Shown here: in pieces, positions 51,467 through 60,648 of the stretch | Position numbering within the stretch: the stretch's first letter is position 1 | How the letters are laid out: every line of letters starts with the position of its first letter | Source of the DNA: Alphaproteobacteria bacterium | GTDB lineage: Bacteria > Pseudomonadota > Alphaproteobacteria > CACIAM-22H2 | Assembly (NCBI GenBank): GCA_016793165.1 | Contig: JAEULA010000116.1 | Location: 54,037 to 118,036 of the forward strand | Length of the DNA stretch: 64,000 nucleotides | Reading direction: 5' to 3' | Notes under the pieces: model-generated | What the model was told of the DNA's origin: nothing | Seen by the model: the letters and a program-made list of their open reading frames with translations, nothing else | The model's database searches: none | Made by a program: the position numbers and the translations under genes

Positions 51467-54076
51467 TCACGCCGGCGCCAGTCTGCCTTCGCCCGCCAGT
51501 TCGAGCATCGCCTTTCTGGCCAGCGCCGTGATCGCCTCCGGCGTGGCGGCCGCGGCGATCGTCGCGGCCGGGATCGGCGCGCCGAAGCGGATGACGACGC
51601 GGTGCAGCCGGGGCAGGCGCGCGTCGCGCGGCATCGCCTCGAATGCGCCGACGATGATCGCAGGCACGACCGTCACCGGCCGGCGCGCGAGGATGTGCCC
51701 GAGCCCGGGGCGGAACTCCTGCAGCCGCCCGTCCGGCGAGCGCCAGGACTCCGGAAACCAGACGAGCCCGTCGCCCTGCGCGAGGACGGCGTCGGCGAAG
51801 GCGAGAGTGGTCGACGTGGCGCTCTCGCGCACAGGGAAGGCGCGCCAGGCGCGCGCCAGCCTCGCCGTGACCGCATTCTCGAACAGCCGGCCGGCATCGC
51901 CCGACCACCACAGGCGCCGCAGGCGGGCGGGGCCGAGCGCCGCGGTCATGAGCAGCGGATCGAGATCGCTGACGTGGTTCGCCATGACGACATACGGCGT
52001 CGCGCCCGGAAGGAATCCGTCGCCTTCCACGCGCAGCCGGAACAGCAACCGCATGAGCGCGCCGTTCACCGCCCAGAGCACCGCGCCGAGCGCGCGCTCG
52101 AGCGGCGAGGGTGGCGCGATCGCCAGACGCTGCGCCGGCGTCAGGACGGCATCCGCCACGGCGCCGCCCAGGCGCAGCTCGGCCAGGCGCAGCAGATCGC
52201 CGATCGTCGCGACCTCCGCGAAATCGTCCTCGCGCAGGGCGATGCCGAAGCGCGCCTGCAACTCCATGCCGAGCGTGATCCAGCCGAGCGAATCGATTCC
52301 GAGATCGAGCTGCGGCGACGCGGCGAGGTCCAGCGCGACGCCGGGATGGCGCGCGCACAGCCACGCGAAGACCTCGCGCTGGAGATCGCTGGCGAATGTC
52401 GGCGCCGGCCGCGCGGCCGGATCGCCGTCGGCGCGTCGTCCCGCCAGCGCCGCCTCGTAGAGCCGCGCGAGCTCGAAGCGGCGGATCTTGCCCAGGCGCG
52501 TGCGCGGCAGCGGATCGCGCGCGATCGCATAGCCGGCCAGGCGCTGATGCGGCGCGAGGCGCTGGGCGCGCTCGGCAAGCGCGACGCGCAGCACGTCGCG
52601 GATCGCGAGGTTGCCGTTCGCCGCGATCGCCGCGAGATCGGGCCGCACCAGCGCGACCAGCGCGCCCGCCCGCTCCAGCACCGCGATTTCCGCGATCCCG
52701 GGATGCGCGGCGTAGTGCTTCTCGAGCTCCTCGGGATAGACGTTCTTGCCGCCGCCGAGGACGATCATCTCCTTCACGCGGCCGGTGACCCAGACATAGC
52801 CGTCGGCATCGACGCGGCCGAGATCGCCGGTGCGGAACCAGCCGTCCGGCGTGAATGCCTGCGCGTTGAGCTCGGGCGCGTCGCGATAGCCGGCGAAGAC
52901 CGAGGGCCCGCGCGCCTCGATCTCGCCTTCGCCCGCCGGGTCGGGCCGCGCGATGCGCAGCTCGGCGCCGGCGAGCGGCCATCCCTCGCTGCCGATGCGC
53001 GCGCGGCCCTTGTGGTTGTTGGTGAGGATCGAGGCGGTCTCGGCCAGGCCGTAGCCGGACAGCGTCTCCCAGCCCAGGCCCTCGAGGGTCCAGATGAGAT
53101 CGGCCTCGAACTTCGCGCCGCCCGACGCCATCAGCCAGAGATCGGGCCCGAGCTGGCGATGCAGCGCGCCGAACAGGCGCTTGCCGAGCCGCACGCCCCA
53201 GCGCCGCCGGACCGCGATCGACAGCGCGAGCAGCGCTTCGAACAGCCGCGCCCGGAACGCGCCCTGCTGCACGACCTTGCTCCTCAGGCCCTGCACGAGG
53301 GCGGCGTAGAGGCGCGGCACGCCGAGCATGATGGTGCAGCGCCCTTCCTTCAGCGCGCGCACCAGGTCGGCGCCGGTCACCGATTCGGGCAGCACGACCT
53401 CGCAGCCGTTCGACCACGCGGTGAAGATGCCGACGGTCAGCGGGTAGACGTGATGCAGCGGCAGCGGCAGCAGCACCCGCTCGTGGCCGGCCAGCAGCTT
53501 CTGGTCCGACAGGGCGCGCACATTGGCAATGATGTTGGCGTGGCTGAGCGCGAAGCTCTTCGGCTGTCCCGTCGTGCCCGAGGTGTAGACGATCGCCACG
53601 GGATCCGATGGCGCGGGCGCCGGCAGCCCGCGGTCGGGCGCCGGCGGCAGCCCTGCCCAGCCGCGCGGTGCTTGCGCTTCCAGCACGAGGATCTCGAGGT
53701 CCGGCGCCGCGGCGGCCAGCCGCGCGACATTCGCCGCGGCGACGAACGCCCGATGCGCCCCGGAATGGCGCGCGAGCACCGGCAGCTCCGCGTCCGTGGT
53801 CAGCTCGTCGAGCGCCACGCCGACCGCGCCGGCCAGCACCAGCGCCATCCGCGCCACGAGCCAGTCGATCGAGTTCGGCGCCCAGATCAGCACGGCCTCG
53901 CCGGGGACCACGCCGTGCGCCGCCAGGCGGTGCGCGAGGTCCGTGGCCCGTCCCGCGAGCTCGCCGTATGCGATCGTTCGGTGCCCGGCCGCCGCGACCT
54001 GGCGCACCGCGACGCGCTCGCCGCGCGCGGCGAGCCCGGCGATCAGCTCGGCGAGAGTCGATGCAGGCTCGGTCAT
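51467..54076 (-). CDS. Trifunctional fusion: acyl-AMP ligase, acyl carrier domain, PlsC-like acyltransferase
   Basis: 869 residues. Residues 1-515 form an AMP-binding domain, with the phosphate loop YTSGTTGQPK at 164-173, GYGLAETAS near 335, WFRTGDLG and the lysine segment RTRLGKIRR near 520. Residues about 545-625 are a carrier domain, with LGIDSLGW holding the phosphopantetheine serine near 595. Residues about 670-869 are a PlsC-type acyltransferase with NHVSDLD near 700; the second motif reads FPESWRS instead of FPEGTRS. The order resembles Aas-type acyl-ACP synthetase/acyltransferases with a built-in carrier, so it may activate a fatty acid and transfer it to a lipid. Start by ATG at 54076. 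Confidence 0.88.
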   Translation of the reverse strand: MTEPASTLAELIAGLAARGERVAVRQVAAAGHRTIAYGELAGRATDLAHRLAAHGVVPGEAVLIWAPNSIDWLVARMALVLAGAVGVALDELTTDAELPVLARHSGAHRAFVAAANVARLAAAAPDLEILVLEAQAPRGWAGLPPAPDRGLPAPAPSDPVAIVYTSGTTGQPKSFALSHANIIANVRALSDQKLLAGHERVLLPLPLHHVYPLTVGIFTAWSNGCEVVLPESVTGADLVRALKEGRCTIMLGVPRLYAALVQGLRSKVVQQGAFRARLFEALLALSIAVRRRWGVRLGKRLFGALHRQLGPDLWLMASGGAKFEADLIWTLEGLGWETLSGYGLAETASILTNNHKGRARIGSEGWPLAGAELRIARPDPAGEGEIEARGPSVFAGYRDAPELNAQAFTPDGWFRTGDLGRVDADGYVWVTGRVKEMIVLGGGKNVYPEELEKHYAAHPGIAEIAVLERAGALVALVRPDLAAIAANGNLAIRDVLRVALAERAQRLAPHQRLAGYAIARDPLPRTRLGKIRRFELARLYEAALAGRRADGDPAARPAPTFASDLQREVFAWLCARHPGVALDLAASPQLDLGIDSLGWITLGMELQARFGIALREDDFAEVATIGDLLRLAELRLGGAVADAVLTPAQRLAIAPPSPLERALGAVLWAVNGALMRLLFRLRVEGDGFLPGATPYVVMANHVSDLDPLLMTAALGPARLRRLWWSGDAGRLFENAVTARLARAWRAFPVRESATSTTLAFADAVLAQGDGLVWFPESWRSPDGRLQEFRPGLGHILARRPVTVVPAIIVGAFEAMPRDARLPRLHRVVIRFGAPIPAATIAAAATPEAITALARKAMLELAGEGRLAPA

Positions 54077-54135
54077 GGGCGCATCCGTTCCGGCACCGTG
54101 TCGCTGACGGCCGCCGGACCGAGCTTCTATCACGC

Positions 54136-54891
54136 CTATTGGCGTGCGAGCGGGGCGCGCGTGAGGTTGACGATCATCTGCGCGACGGCCGCGCCGAGGC
54201 AGCGATAGGACAGGTCGGTCATGTGCAACCCGTCGGGATCGATCATCTGATCCATCGTCATCTGCCGGCGCGCGATCCACCCCGCCATGATCTCGTAGCG
54301 CGCGAAATAGGGGATGCGCGCGGTCTCGGCGATGACCTGCAGATGCTGCGCGAACATCGTGCGTTCCTGCTTGCCGTCGACGCGCGGGCTCTTCTGCGGG
54401 CCCATCAGCATCACGTCGACGCCGGCGGCCTGGATGCGGCGCACGCCCGCGAAGATGTCGTCGACGAGCGTCTGCAGGTCCTTGCTGCGGATGAGGCTGT
54501 TCGTCCCGACCTGCCAGATCACGAGATCGGGCTTTTCCGCGAGGACGTCGGCGGCGAGACGATCGACCATCTCGCGCGCCTCCTGTCCGCCGATGCCCTT
54601 GTTGAAGACGATGACGTGGCTGCGCGGCAGCAGCCCGGCGAGCGCGGCTTGCGTCTGCGCCGGATAGGCGTGGCCGTAGTCGGAAGCGCCGACGCCTTCG
54701 GTGGAGGACGAGCCGAGCGCCACGATGCGCACGAGCTCGCCCGCGGCGACGAGGCGCGCGGTGCGCTCGAGGCGGTGCGGGCTCTCGAGGAGCTGGGCCG
54801 GCTCGACGTAGCAGGCGTCGGCGGCGCGCGCGGCCGGCGCGACGATGGCGGCGGCCAGCAACATCGCGATCGCCGATGCCGCCTTCCGCAC
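54136..54891 (-). CDS. Secreted SGNH/GDSL hydrolase
   Basis: A 251-residue protein with a signal peptide (about 1-23, ending ARA). Block I is VALGSSSTEGVG at 57-68 with the nucleophile serine, the glycine block is NKGIGGQEA, block III is WQVGTNSL and block V is DPDGLHMTD with catalytic Asp/His near 222-228. All four blocks of SGNH esterases are present. The start is GTG at 54891, which gives the signal peptide; it diverges from the amidohydrolase gene across 49 bp. Likely an exported esterase or lipase-like enzyme. Confidence 0.88.
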   Translation of the reverse strand: MRKAASAIAMLLAAAIVAPAARAADACYVEPAQLLESPHRLERTARLVAAGELVRIVALGSSSTEGVGASDYGHAYPAQTQAALAGLLPRSHVIVFNKGIGGQEAREMVDRLAADVLAEKPDLVIWQVGTNSLIRSKDLQTLVDDIFAGVRRIQAAGVDVMLMGPQKSPRVDGKQERTMFAQHLQVIAETARIPYFARYEIMAGWIARRQMTMDQMIDPDGLHMTDLSYRCLGAAVAQMIVNLTRAPLARQ

Positions 54892-54940
54892 CGCCGGCTT
54901 TCGTGCATCATCCTGGCGACGCGACGAGCGAGGGACGGCG

Positions 54941-56176
54941 ATGCGCAATCTGACGATCGAGGGCCAGAGGCTCTGGGCCAGCCTCATGGAAATGGCAAAA
55001 ATCGGCGCCACCCCGAAAGGCGGGGTGTGCCGCCTGGCGCTCACGGATCTCGACCGCCAGGGGCGGAACTTGTTCATCGAGTGGTGCAAGGCGGCGGGCT
55101 GCTCGATCTCGGTCGACAAGGTCGGGAACATCTTCGCCCGGCGCCCGGGGCGCGACAACACAAAGCCGGCGGTGATGACCGGCAGCCATCTCGATACGCA
55201 ACCCACGGGTGGCAAGTTCGACGGCATCTTCGGTGTCCTTGCCGGGCTCGAGATCATCCGGACGTTGAACGACCGCGGGATCGAGACCGATGCCCCCATC
55301 GAAGTTGCGGTCTGGACCAACGAGGAGGGCTCGCGGTTCTCCCCGGCGATGATGGGGTCGGGCGTCTATGCCGGCGTGTTCCCGATCGCCGAGGTGCTGG
55401 AGAAGAAGGACGTCGACGGCAAGCGCTTCGGGGAGGAGCTCGCCCGCGTCGGCTTCGCAGGATCCGACGAGCCGGGCAAAAGAACCGTAAAGGCCTATTT
55501 CGAGGCGCATATCGAGCAGGGCCCCATCCTCGAGGCCGAGGACAAGACGATCGGCGTCGTGACCGCCGCCCAGGGACAGCGCTGGTACGAGGTCACCGTG
55601 ACCGGCCAGGAGGCGCATGCGGGGCCGACGCCCATGCCGCGTCGGCGCGACGCGCTGGTCGGGACGGCACGGATGATCGAGCTCGTCAACCGCATCGGCC
55701 GCGAGCGGCCGCCCTATGCCTGCGCGACCGTCGGCTTCATCCAGTCCAAGCCGAACTCGCGCAACACCATCCCGGGCGAGGTGTTCTTCACCGTCGACTT
55801 CCGCCATCCCGACAACGACGTGCTGTCCGGCATGGATGCCGCGCTGCGCACCGGATTCGCGGCCATCGCCGCCGACAGCGGGCTCGAGCTCGCGGTCAAG
55901 GAGTTCTGGTACTTCCCGCCGACGCCGTTCGAGCGGCGCCTGGTGGACGCGGTGCGCGACGGCGCGGCGCGCCACGGCTACAGCCATCGCGACATCGTCT
56001 CGGGCGCCGGCCACGACGCGGTCTACATGGCGAAGGTCGCGCCGACCGCGATGATCTTCGTGCCCTGCGTCGGCGGCATCAGCCACAACGAGATCGAGGA
56101 CGCCAAGGAGAGCGACATCACCGCGGGCGCCAACGTGCTGCTGCACGCGATGCTGGCGGAGGCCGGAACCGCATGA
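54941..56176 (+). CDS. Zn-dependent M20 hydrolase, AmaB/allantoate amidohydrolase type
   Basis: A 411-residue dimeric-type amidohydrolase of the N-carbamoyl-L-amino acid hydrolase / beta-ureidopropionase / allantoate amidohydrolase group. Metal motifs are GSHLDTQPTGGKFDG (H and D near 84-95), EEGSRF near 129, EAHIEQGP near 190 and a C-terminal SGAGHDA near 352. The dimer lid has GQEAHAGPTPM. ATG at 54941 follows AGGGA six bases upstream. The next gene overlaps by 4 bases. It probably releases ammonia or CO2 from an N-carbamoyl or ureido compound (inference from family). Confidence 0.92.
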   Translation: MRNLTIEGQRLWASLMEMAKIGATPKGGVCRLALTDLDRQGRNLFIEWCKAAGCSISVDKVGNIFARRPGRDNTKPAVMTGSHLDTQPTGGKFDGIFGVLAGLEIIRTLNDRGIETDAPIEVAVWTNEEGSRFSPAMMGSGVYAGVFPIAEVLEKKDVDGKRFGEELARVGFAGSDEPGKRTVKAYFEAHIEQGPILEAEDKTIGVVTAAQGQRWYEVTVTGQEAHAGPTPMPRRRDALVGTARMIELVNRIGRERPPYACATVGFIQSKPNSRNTIPGEVFFTVDFRHPDNDVLSGMDAALRTGFAAIAADSGLELAVKEFWYFPPTPFERRLVDAVRDGAARHGYSHRDIVSGAGHDAVYMAKVAPTAMIFVPCVGGISHNEIEDAKESDITAGANVLLHAMLAEAGTA

Positions 56177-56715
56177 GCACGGCGGTCGCCGACGGGCGCG
56201 TCGTCGAGACGGCGCGCCTGCTGCTGCGTCCGTTCACGCTCGACGATGCCGACGCCTACGCGGCGATCCGCGCCAAGCCGGCGGTTGCGCGCTTCATCAC
56301 CGCGTGGGACGAGCCGATCGCGCGGCTGCGGGTCCGCATGCGGGACTATCTCGGCGAGTTCATCGCGCATTGGGACACCCACGGCTACGGGCCCTGGGCA
56401 ATGGTCGAGAAATCCTCCGGCACGCTGATCGGACATCACGGCCTGCGCTTCCTGCCGGAGTTCGCCGAGACCGAGATCCTCTACACCCTCGACGACACCG
56501 CCTGGGGCAAGGGCTACGCGACCGAGGGCGCCGTCGCCGCACGGGAATTCGCATTCGACGCCGCCGGCCTCGGCCACGTCGTCGCGCTCACCCGCCCGGA
56601 GAACCACGGCTCGCGACGCGTGATGGAACGCATCGGCATGCAGCGTGCGGGCACGGTGCGTTTCCGCGGCGCCGACGTGCTGCGCTACGAATCGCGCAAT
56701 CCGAAGGCGGGCTGA
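56173..56715 (+). CDS. GNAT family N-acetyltransferase (RimJ/RimL-like)
   Basis: A 180-residue acetyltransferase. The N-terminus has the RimJ-like ETARLLLRPFTLDDADAYAAI pattern. Acetyl-CoA binding is indicated by YTLDDTAWGKGYATEGAVAAREFAF near 100-125 (GxGxA/G-type loop). The end has NHGSRRVMERIGMQRAGTVRF. ATG at 56173 overlaps the amidohydrolase stop (ATGA). Substrate unknown; it may acetylate the product of that hydrolase. Confidence 0.9.
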   Translation: MSTAVADGRVVETARLLLRPFTLDDADAYAAIRAKPAVARFITAWDEPIARLRVRMRDYLGEFIAHWDTHGYGPWAMVEKSSGTLIGHHGLRFLPEFAETEILYTLDDTAWGKGYATEGAVAAREFAFDAAGLGHVVALTRPENHGSRRVMERIGMQRAGTVRFRGADVLRYESRNPKAG

Positions 56716-56754
56716 GAAACGCAGGCGACCGCCGCGACGCGCGCGCCGCCTCGG

Positions 56755-57690
56755 CTACCGCGCCGCCGCGAACGCGCGCTCGATGAACAGCAGCACCGGT
56801 TCCAGCGAGCGCTCCCAGGTGCCCCAGTCGTGGTCGCCCGGCACCTCGGCGATATCGCTGGCGATGCCGCGCTCGGCGAAGCGCGCCGCGAGGTCGCGCG
56901 ATTCCTCCAGCGTCCGGAACCTGTCCTCGCGGCCGGCGATGAACATGACGGCCGGCGCGCGCGCCGGGTCCAGGCGCGCGGCTTCGCCCAGCGGCGACAG
57001 CGCGACGAAGCGATCGCGGTCGAAGGGCGTGCCGAACGCCCCCTGGAAGATCCGCGCCACGATCTCGGGCGGGCGCGTGCGCTGGTCGCTGCGCGTCCAG
57101 AAGGCGCCGCTCATCGAGGCGGCGGCGACGAACAGCTCGGGCCGGGCGAAGGCGAAGCGCAACGCGCCGAAGCCGCCCATCGAGATGCCGGCGACGGCGC
57201 GCGCCTCGCGGCGCGGATCGGTGCGCCACTGCTTCTCGATGGCCGGCAGGAGATCGTCGAGGATCGCGCGCTGATAGTCGCCGGGCCCGCCCAGTGCGGC
57301 GCTGTCGACGTACCAGCTGTTCCCGGCATCGGGCATCAACGCCACGACGGGGCGCAGCCGTCCGGCAGCGATCAGCCGGTCCAGGGTCTCCGCCGCCTTG
57401 GCCATGGTGATCCAGTCGCCGCCGCGCGACACCGTGCCGTGCAGCAGCAGCACCAGCGCCGGCGTCCGGCCGCGAACGGTTTCCGGGGGCGGCGTGTAGA
57501 CGACATGCGGCAGGTCGCGGCCGAGCGCCGGACTCGCGATGGAGCGCTCCTGCACTTCGGCGCGGCCGACGGCGGCGAAGCCGAGCGCCAGCGCCAGGAC
57601 GCAAGCGCCGCAGGACCGCGCGAGGCCGGACCGCACGCGCGGACGCGACGCCGCCGATCGCCCGGCCGATATCGCGCCGAGGCGGCTCAC
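56755..57690 (-). CDS. Secreted esterase (Esterase D/PHB depolymerase-like, PF00756 type)
   Basis: A 311-residue exported alpha/beta hydrolase. The N-terminus carries a long basic leader then a hydrophobic segment (CGACVLALALGFAAVGRA). VVYTPPPE and LLLHGT precede the nucleophile elbow AGISMGGFG (S near 170). The catalytic His is probably in PGDHDWGTWE near 290. The architecture matches the EstD/Fes-like family of periplasmic esterases. The start is GTG at 57690, overlapping the upstream aldolase stop (GTGA); an in-frame GTG 18 codons later is an alternative start. The convergent GNAT gene ends 40 bp away. Confidence 0.85.
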   Translation of the reverse strand: MSRLGAISAGRSAASRPRVRSGLARSCGACVLALALGFAAVGRAEVQERSIASPALGRDLPHVVYTPPPETVRGRTPALVLLLHGTVSRGGDWITMAKAAETLDRLIAAGRLRPVVALMPDAGNSWYVDSAALGGPGDYQRAILDDLLPAIEKQWRTDPRREARAVAGISMGGFGALRFAFARPELFVAAASMSGAFWTRSDQRTRPPEIVARIFQGAFGTPFDRDRFVALSPLGEAARLDPARAPAVMFIAGREDRFRTLEESRDLAARFAERGIASDIAEVPGDHDWGTWERSLEPVLLFIERAFAAAR

Positions 57691-58772
57691 GCCCGCGCTG
57701 CAGCGGCCGCGCGCGCCAGCCGCACGGCGATGTCGGGGGGCGTCGTCGCAAACCAGCTGGCGTTCGCGCGCACGGCGAAGCGCCGGCCCTGCGGCTCGGG
57801 GAGGGCGAGACCTTCGGCGCGCGCAGCGCGGCGCAGCGCAGCCGGCTCGAGGCCGGGCGCCTCGAGCCAGAAGGCGTTGGTCGGCTCGCTGCCGATCGGG
57901 GACGCCGTGAACAGCGGCTCGCGCGCCAGCGCCGCCCGCAGCTCCGCGCTCGCCGCGAAGATCGCCGGCCATTGCGCGAGCCGCGCATCGAAATGCGCGA
58001 GCGTCATCACGGCGAGCGACCAGAGCTGCGGCAGCGCGCCGCCGTGCCGGCGGCGATCATGCTCGATCGAGTCGAGCAGCCCGGCCGATCCCGCCAGGGC
58101 GGCGCCGAAGGGCAGGCCCAGCATCTTCCACAGCGAGAGATAGACGCTGTCGAAGGGCGCGCAGAATGCCTCGATGCTGCGACCGGCGCTCTGTGCCGCG
58201 ATCGGCAGCCGCGCGCCGTCGAGATGCGTGGCCACGCCCTCGGCGCGCGCCGCGGCGACGACGGCGTCGAGGTCGGAGATCGGGAAGATCGCGTTGGACT
58301 GGCGCCGCACGGGCGTCTCGACCACGACCGCGCCGATACCCTGCTTCACGCGCCCGACCCGCGACTCCGCGATCGCGCGTCTCGCCGCCTCGGCGGTGAA
58401 GCCGGCACCCGAGGGCTGCACGTTGACGAGCGTCAGCCCCATCACCGAGGCGGCGCCGTCGCCGGTGTCGGCCAGCACGTGGCTGTCGGGATGGACGAGG
58501 ACGCGGCGCGCGAAGCGCGGGCAGAGCCGGTCGAGCGCCAGCATGTTCGCGAGGGTGCCGGTGGCGAACAGCACCGCGCGCTCCTTGCCCAGGCGCTCGG
58601 CGATCAGGCGCTCGGCGGCGCGCACGACCTCGCCTTCGCCGTACTTGTCCGCGGCCTCGCCGGCGCGGCCGGCGGCCTCGGCGAGGCGGCGCGCATAGGC
58701 GGCCGGCGACGGGTCGTCGCTGTCCATGTCGAGATGGACGGGCGCGGCAGGCGCAGCGGCGGCGATGGTCAT
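57687..58772 (-). CDS. Threonine aldolase family PLP enzyme (beta-eliminating lyase-like)
   Basis: A 361-residue fold-type I PLP enzyme. KYGEGEVVRAAERLIAERLG and LFATGTLANMLAL form the N-terminal cofactor region, HLDGAR at 183-188 is the conserved Asp motif and K216 in LSLWKMLG is the presumed Schiff-base lysine. The family cleaves L-threonine or allo-threonine to glycine and acetaldehyde, but members with a KML site also act on other beta-hydroxy amino acids. ATG at 58772. It is translationally coupled to the secreted esterase gene downstream. Cytoplasmic. Confidence 0.88.
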   Translation of the reverse strand: MTIAAAAPAAPVHLDMDSDDPSPAAYARRLAEAAGRAGEAADKYGEGEVVRAAERLIAERLGKERAVLFATGTLANMLALDRLCPRFARRVLVHPDSHVLADTGDGAASVMGLTLVNVQPSGAGFTAEAARRAIAESRVGRVKQGIGAVVVETPVRRQSNAIFPISDLDAVVAAARAEGVATHLDGARLPIAAQSAGRSIEAFCAPFDSVYLSLWKMLGLPFGAALAGSAGLLDSIEHDRRRHGGALPQLWSLAVMTLAHFDARLAQWPAIFAASAELRAALAREPLFTASPIGSEPTNAFWLEAPGLEPAALRRAARAEGLALPEPQGRRFAVRANASWFATTPPDIAVRLARAAAAARA

Positions 58773-58896
58773 GGGCGGAGTCGGGCCTTTCGTGATCTCC
58801 GCACGATATCAGACAAAGCTCAGGATCCTGTCAGGACTCCCACGGTGCCGGAGGCGATGCTCCGCGACGTCAAGCGGACGTCCTCGGGAGGTCGCC

Positions 58897-60633
58897 ATGC
58901 CGGTCTTCGCGCGCGCCATCGCCACCGCCGCAACCGCGTCCCTGCTCGCGGCACCGCTGCTGGCCGTGGCGACGGCGCCGGCTGCGGGCTTCGCGTTGAT
59001 CGGCACGGCCGACCTGCTCGTCCAGCCGCAGAATTTCTATTCGTTCGACGGCGACGAGATCACGTGGAAGTTCAGCGACAACTTCCTCGCCGCCTTTCCC
59101 AACGCCCAGCTGCACACCCAGGTCCGGCTCGCCTTCGGGGAATGGTCGAGCGCGTCGGCGAGCGCCGAGCGGCGCGATTCGCCGCGCTACCACTGGGTGC
59201 GCAGCGACGGCGCGCGACAGGTCTACGACCTGCGCTCGGCGGTGACGCACGAGATCGGCCATACGCTCGGCTCCCAGCATCCCGACGCGGCGTGGTTCAA
59301 CAGCAGCCTGAACCGCAACTTCCGCTACGACGCCGGCGGCGACCTGATCGCGGCGCCGCCGCTTGGCGGCGAGATCATGAACGAGGGGTTCCAGCCCGGC
59401 ACGCTGCCCGCCTCCAAGCCGCCGACGGGCATCGCGCCCGGCGAATACTGGCGGACGGTGTCGAAGGACGAACTGCTGTTCCTCGACTACGTTTACGGCC
59501 GACGGATCACGTTCAAGGAGGTCGCCGGGAACGCCCCCGCCCAGATCATCGTGACCGCGTACAATCTCGACGGGACGTCCGACAGCGGAGCGCTCGGCCA
59601 GGGCGGTGTCGACGAGTCCGATCCCCGCGATCCCGGCGACGCGAGCAAGGGCCGGCGCATCACGGCCGCGAGCTTCACGATGAATGCGAACCCCACCGCG
59701 AGCTGCGCGACCTGCTCGATCGGCATCGATCCGTCGACCGGATCCTGGGACGTCACCAACGCCACCGGCAAGGCGATCGATCGCCTGTCGATCCGGGGCC
59801 AGGGCACCAGCAACCGCGAGCCGCTACTCGTGGTGCTCTCGAACGATCCGCACAACTTCACCGAATACGCGCCGGCAAGCACCTTCGAGCTGTTCAACTT
59901 CGAGAACCGCGGCCACATCTTCAGCGAGCCCGAGGGCGGCGAGATCCCCGACGGCGAGGGCTTCGGCATCGCCATGCAGCAGGACGTCTGGGACTGGACC
60001 GCCACCGCGGCGACGACGCGCGCGACCGACGGCGAGATCATCCCGCTGAGCTTGATCAGCTTCGTGCCGTTCTACGAATTCGCGGACGCGACCCTGGCCG
60101 TCGCGGGGACAGCGCCGACGGGCGCGATCCTGCAGCAGGAGGCATCGCCAGGCGTGGTCGCGCGCGGCCTCAAGCTCGTCAACAGCGACACGCCGACCCA
60201 TGTCGGCGGCATCGGCTTCGCGGATGTCGAGGGGCTGGGCATCGACGCGCCGGACGTGCTGCGCCGGACGTGGGAGGAGCTCGTGCGCCTCGGCCGCACC
60301 CACGAGCTGAGCTTCACCCCGTTCGAGTTCGGCGCCGGCGAGGAATTCTATCTCGTGTTCGAAGGCGATCTCGATTCGCTGCCGCGCGAGGTCCGCGCGC
60401 GCGGCAACTACCTGCTGCTCGATTTTCCAGGCCTGCTCGACCGCGAGATCTTCGCCTGGGCCCGCAGCGACGACGGCCGCTTCGCCGTCCAGTCCTTCGG
60501 CCTCGTGAACGACGAGCCGATCGTCGGCATCGCCGCCGTCCCCGCGCCGGCGAGCGCGATGCTGCTCGCGCCGGGCCTCGCCATGGTGGTCCTGCGCCGT
60601 CGCGGCCGAGTCGCGCCATCCCGTCCCCACTGA
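58897..60633 (+). CDS. PEP-CTERM metalloprotease (metzincin-like HExxHxxGxxH)
   Basis: A 578-residue exported protein. The signal peptide covers about 1-31. The Zn motif HEIGHTLGSQH at 118-128 (H118, E119, H122, H128) fits the extended metzincin pattern. The region before it (HTQVRLAFGEWSSAS) resembles matrixin-type peptidase domains that use an in-register beta strand to bind substrate. A long middle and C-terminal part of unknown fold follows. The tail VPAPASAMLLAPGLAMVVLRRRG is a PEP-CTERM-like sorting signal. ATG at 58897 follows GGGAGG by five bases. I found no sigma-54-type element upstream, unlike two other PEP-CTERM genes here. Confidence 0.87.
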   Translation: MPVFARAIATAATASLLAAPLLAVATAPAAGFALIGTADLLVQPQNFYSFDGDEITWKFSDNFLAAFPNAQLHTQVRLAFGEWSSASASAERRDSPRYHWVRSDGARQVYDLRSAVTHEIGHTLGSQHPDAAWFNSSLNRNFRYDAGGDLIAAPPLGGEIMNEGFQPGTLPASKPPTGIAPGEYWRTVSKDELLFLDYVYGRRITFKEVAGNAPAQIIVTAYNLDGTSDSGALGQGGVDESDPRDPGDASKGRRITAASFTMNANPTASCATCSIGIDPSTGSWDVTNATGKAIDRLSIRGQGTSNREPLLVVLSNDPHNFTEYAPASTFELFNFENRGHIFSEPEGGEIPDGEGFGIAMQQDVWDWTATAATTRATDGEIIPLSLISFVPFYEFADATLAVAGTAPTGAILQQEASPGVVARGLKLVNSDTPTHVGGIGFADVEGLGIDAPDVLRRTWEELVRLGRTHELSFTPFEFGAGEEFYLVFEGDLDSLPREVRARGNYLLLDFPGLLDREIFAWARSDDGRFAVQSFGLVNDEPIVGIAAVPAPASAMLLAPGLAMVVLRRRGRVAPSRPH

Positions 60634-60648
60634 TCGGAGATCGACGTC

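Noticed and set aside
50111..54208. A 1365-codon open frame on the plus strand
   Set aside because: It is antisense to the fusion protein and secreted hydrolase genes. The composition is Arg/Ala/Glu-rich without any family motif, as expected for a shadow frame in GC-rich DNA.
58773..58896. A sigma-54 promoter upstream of the PEP-CTERM metalloprotease
   Set aside because: I looked for GG-N10-GC with TGGC and TTGC context, including at 44 nt from the ATG, and found no acceptable match.
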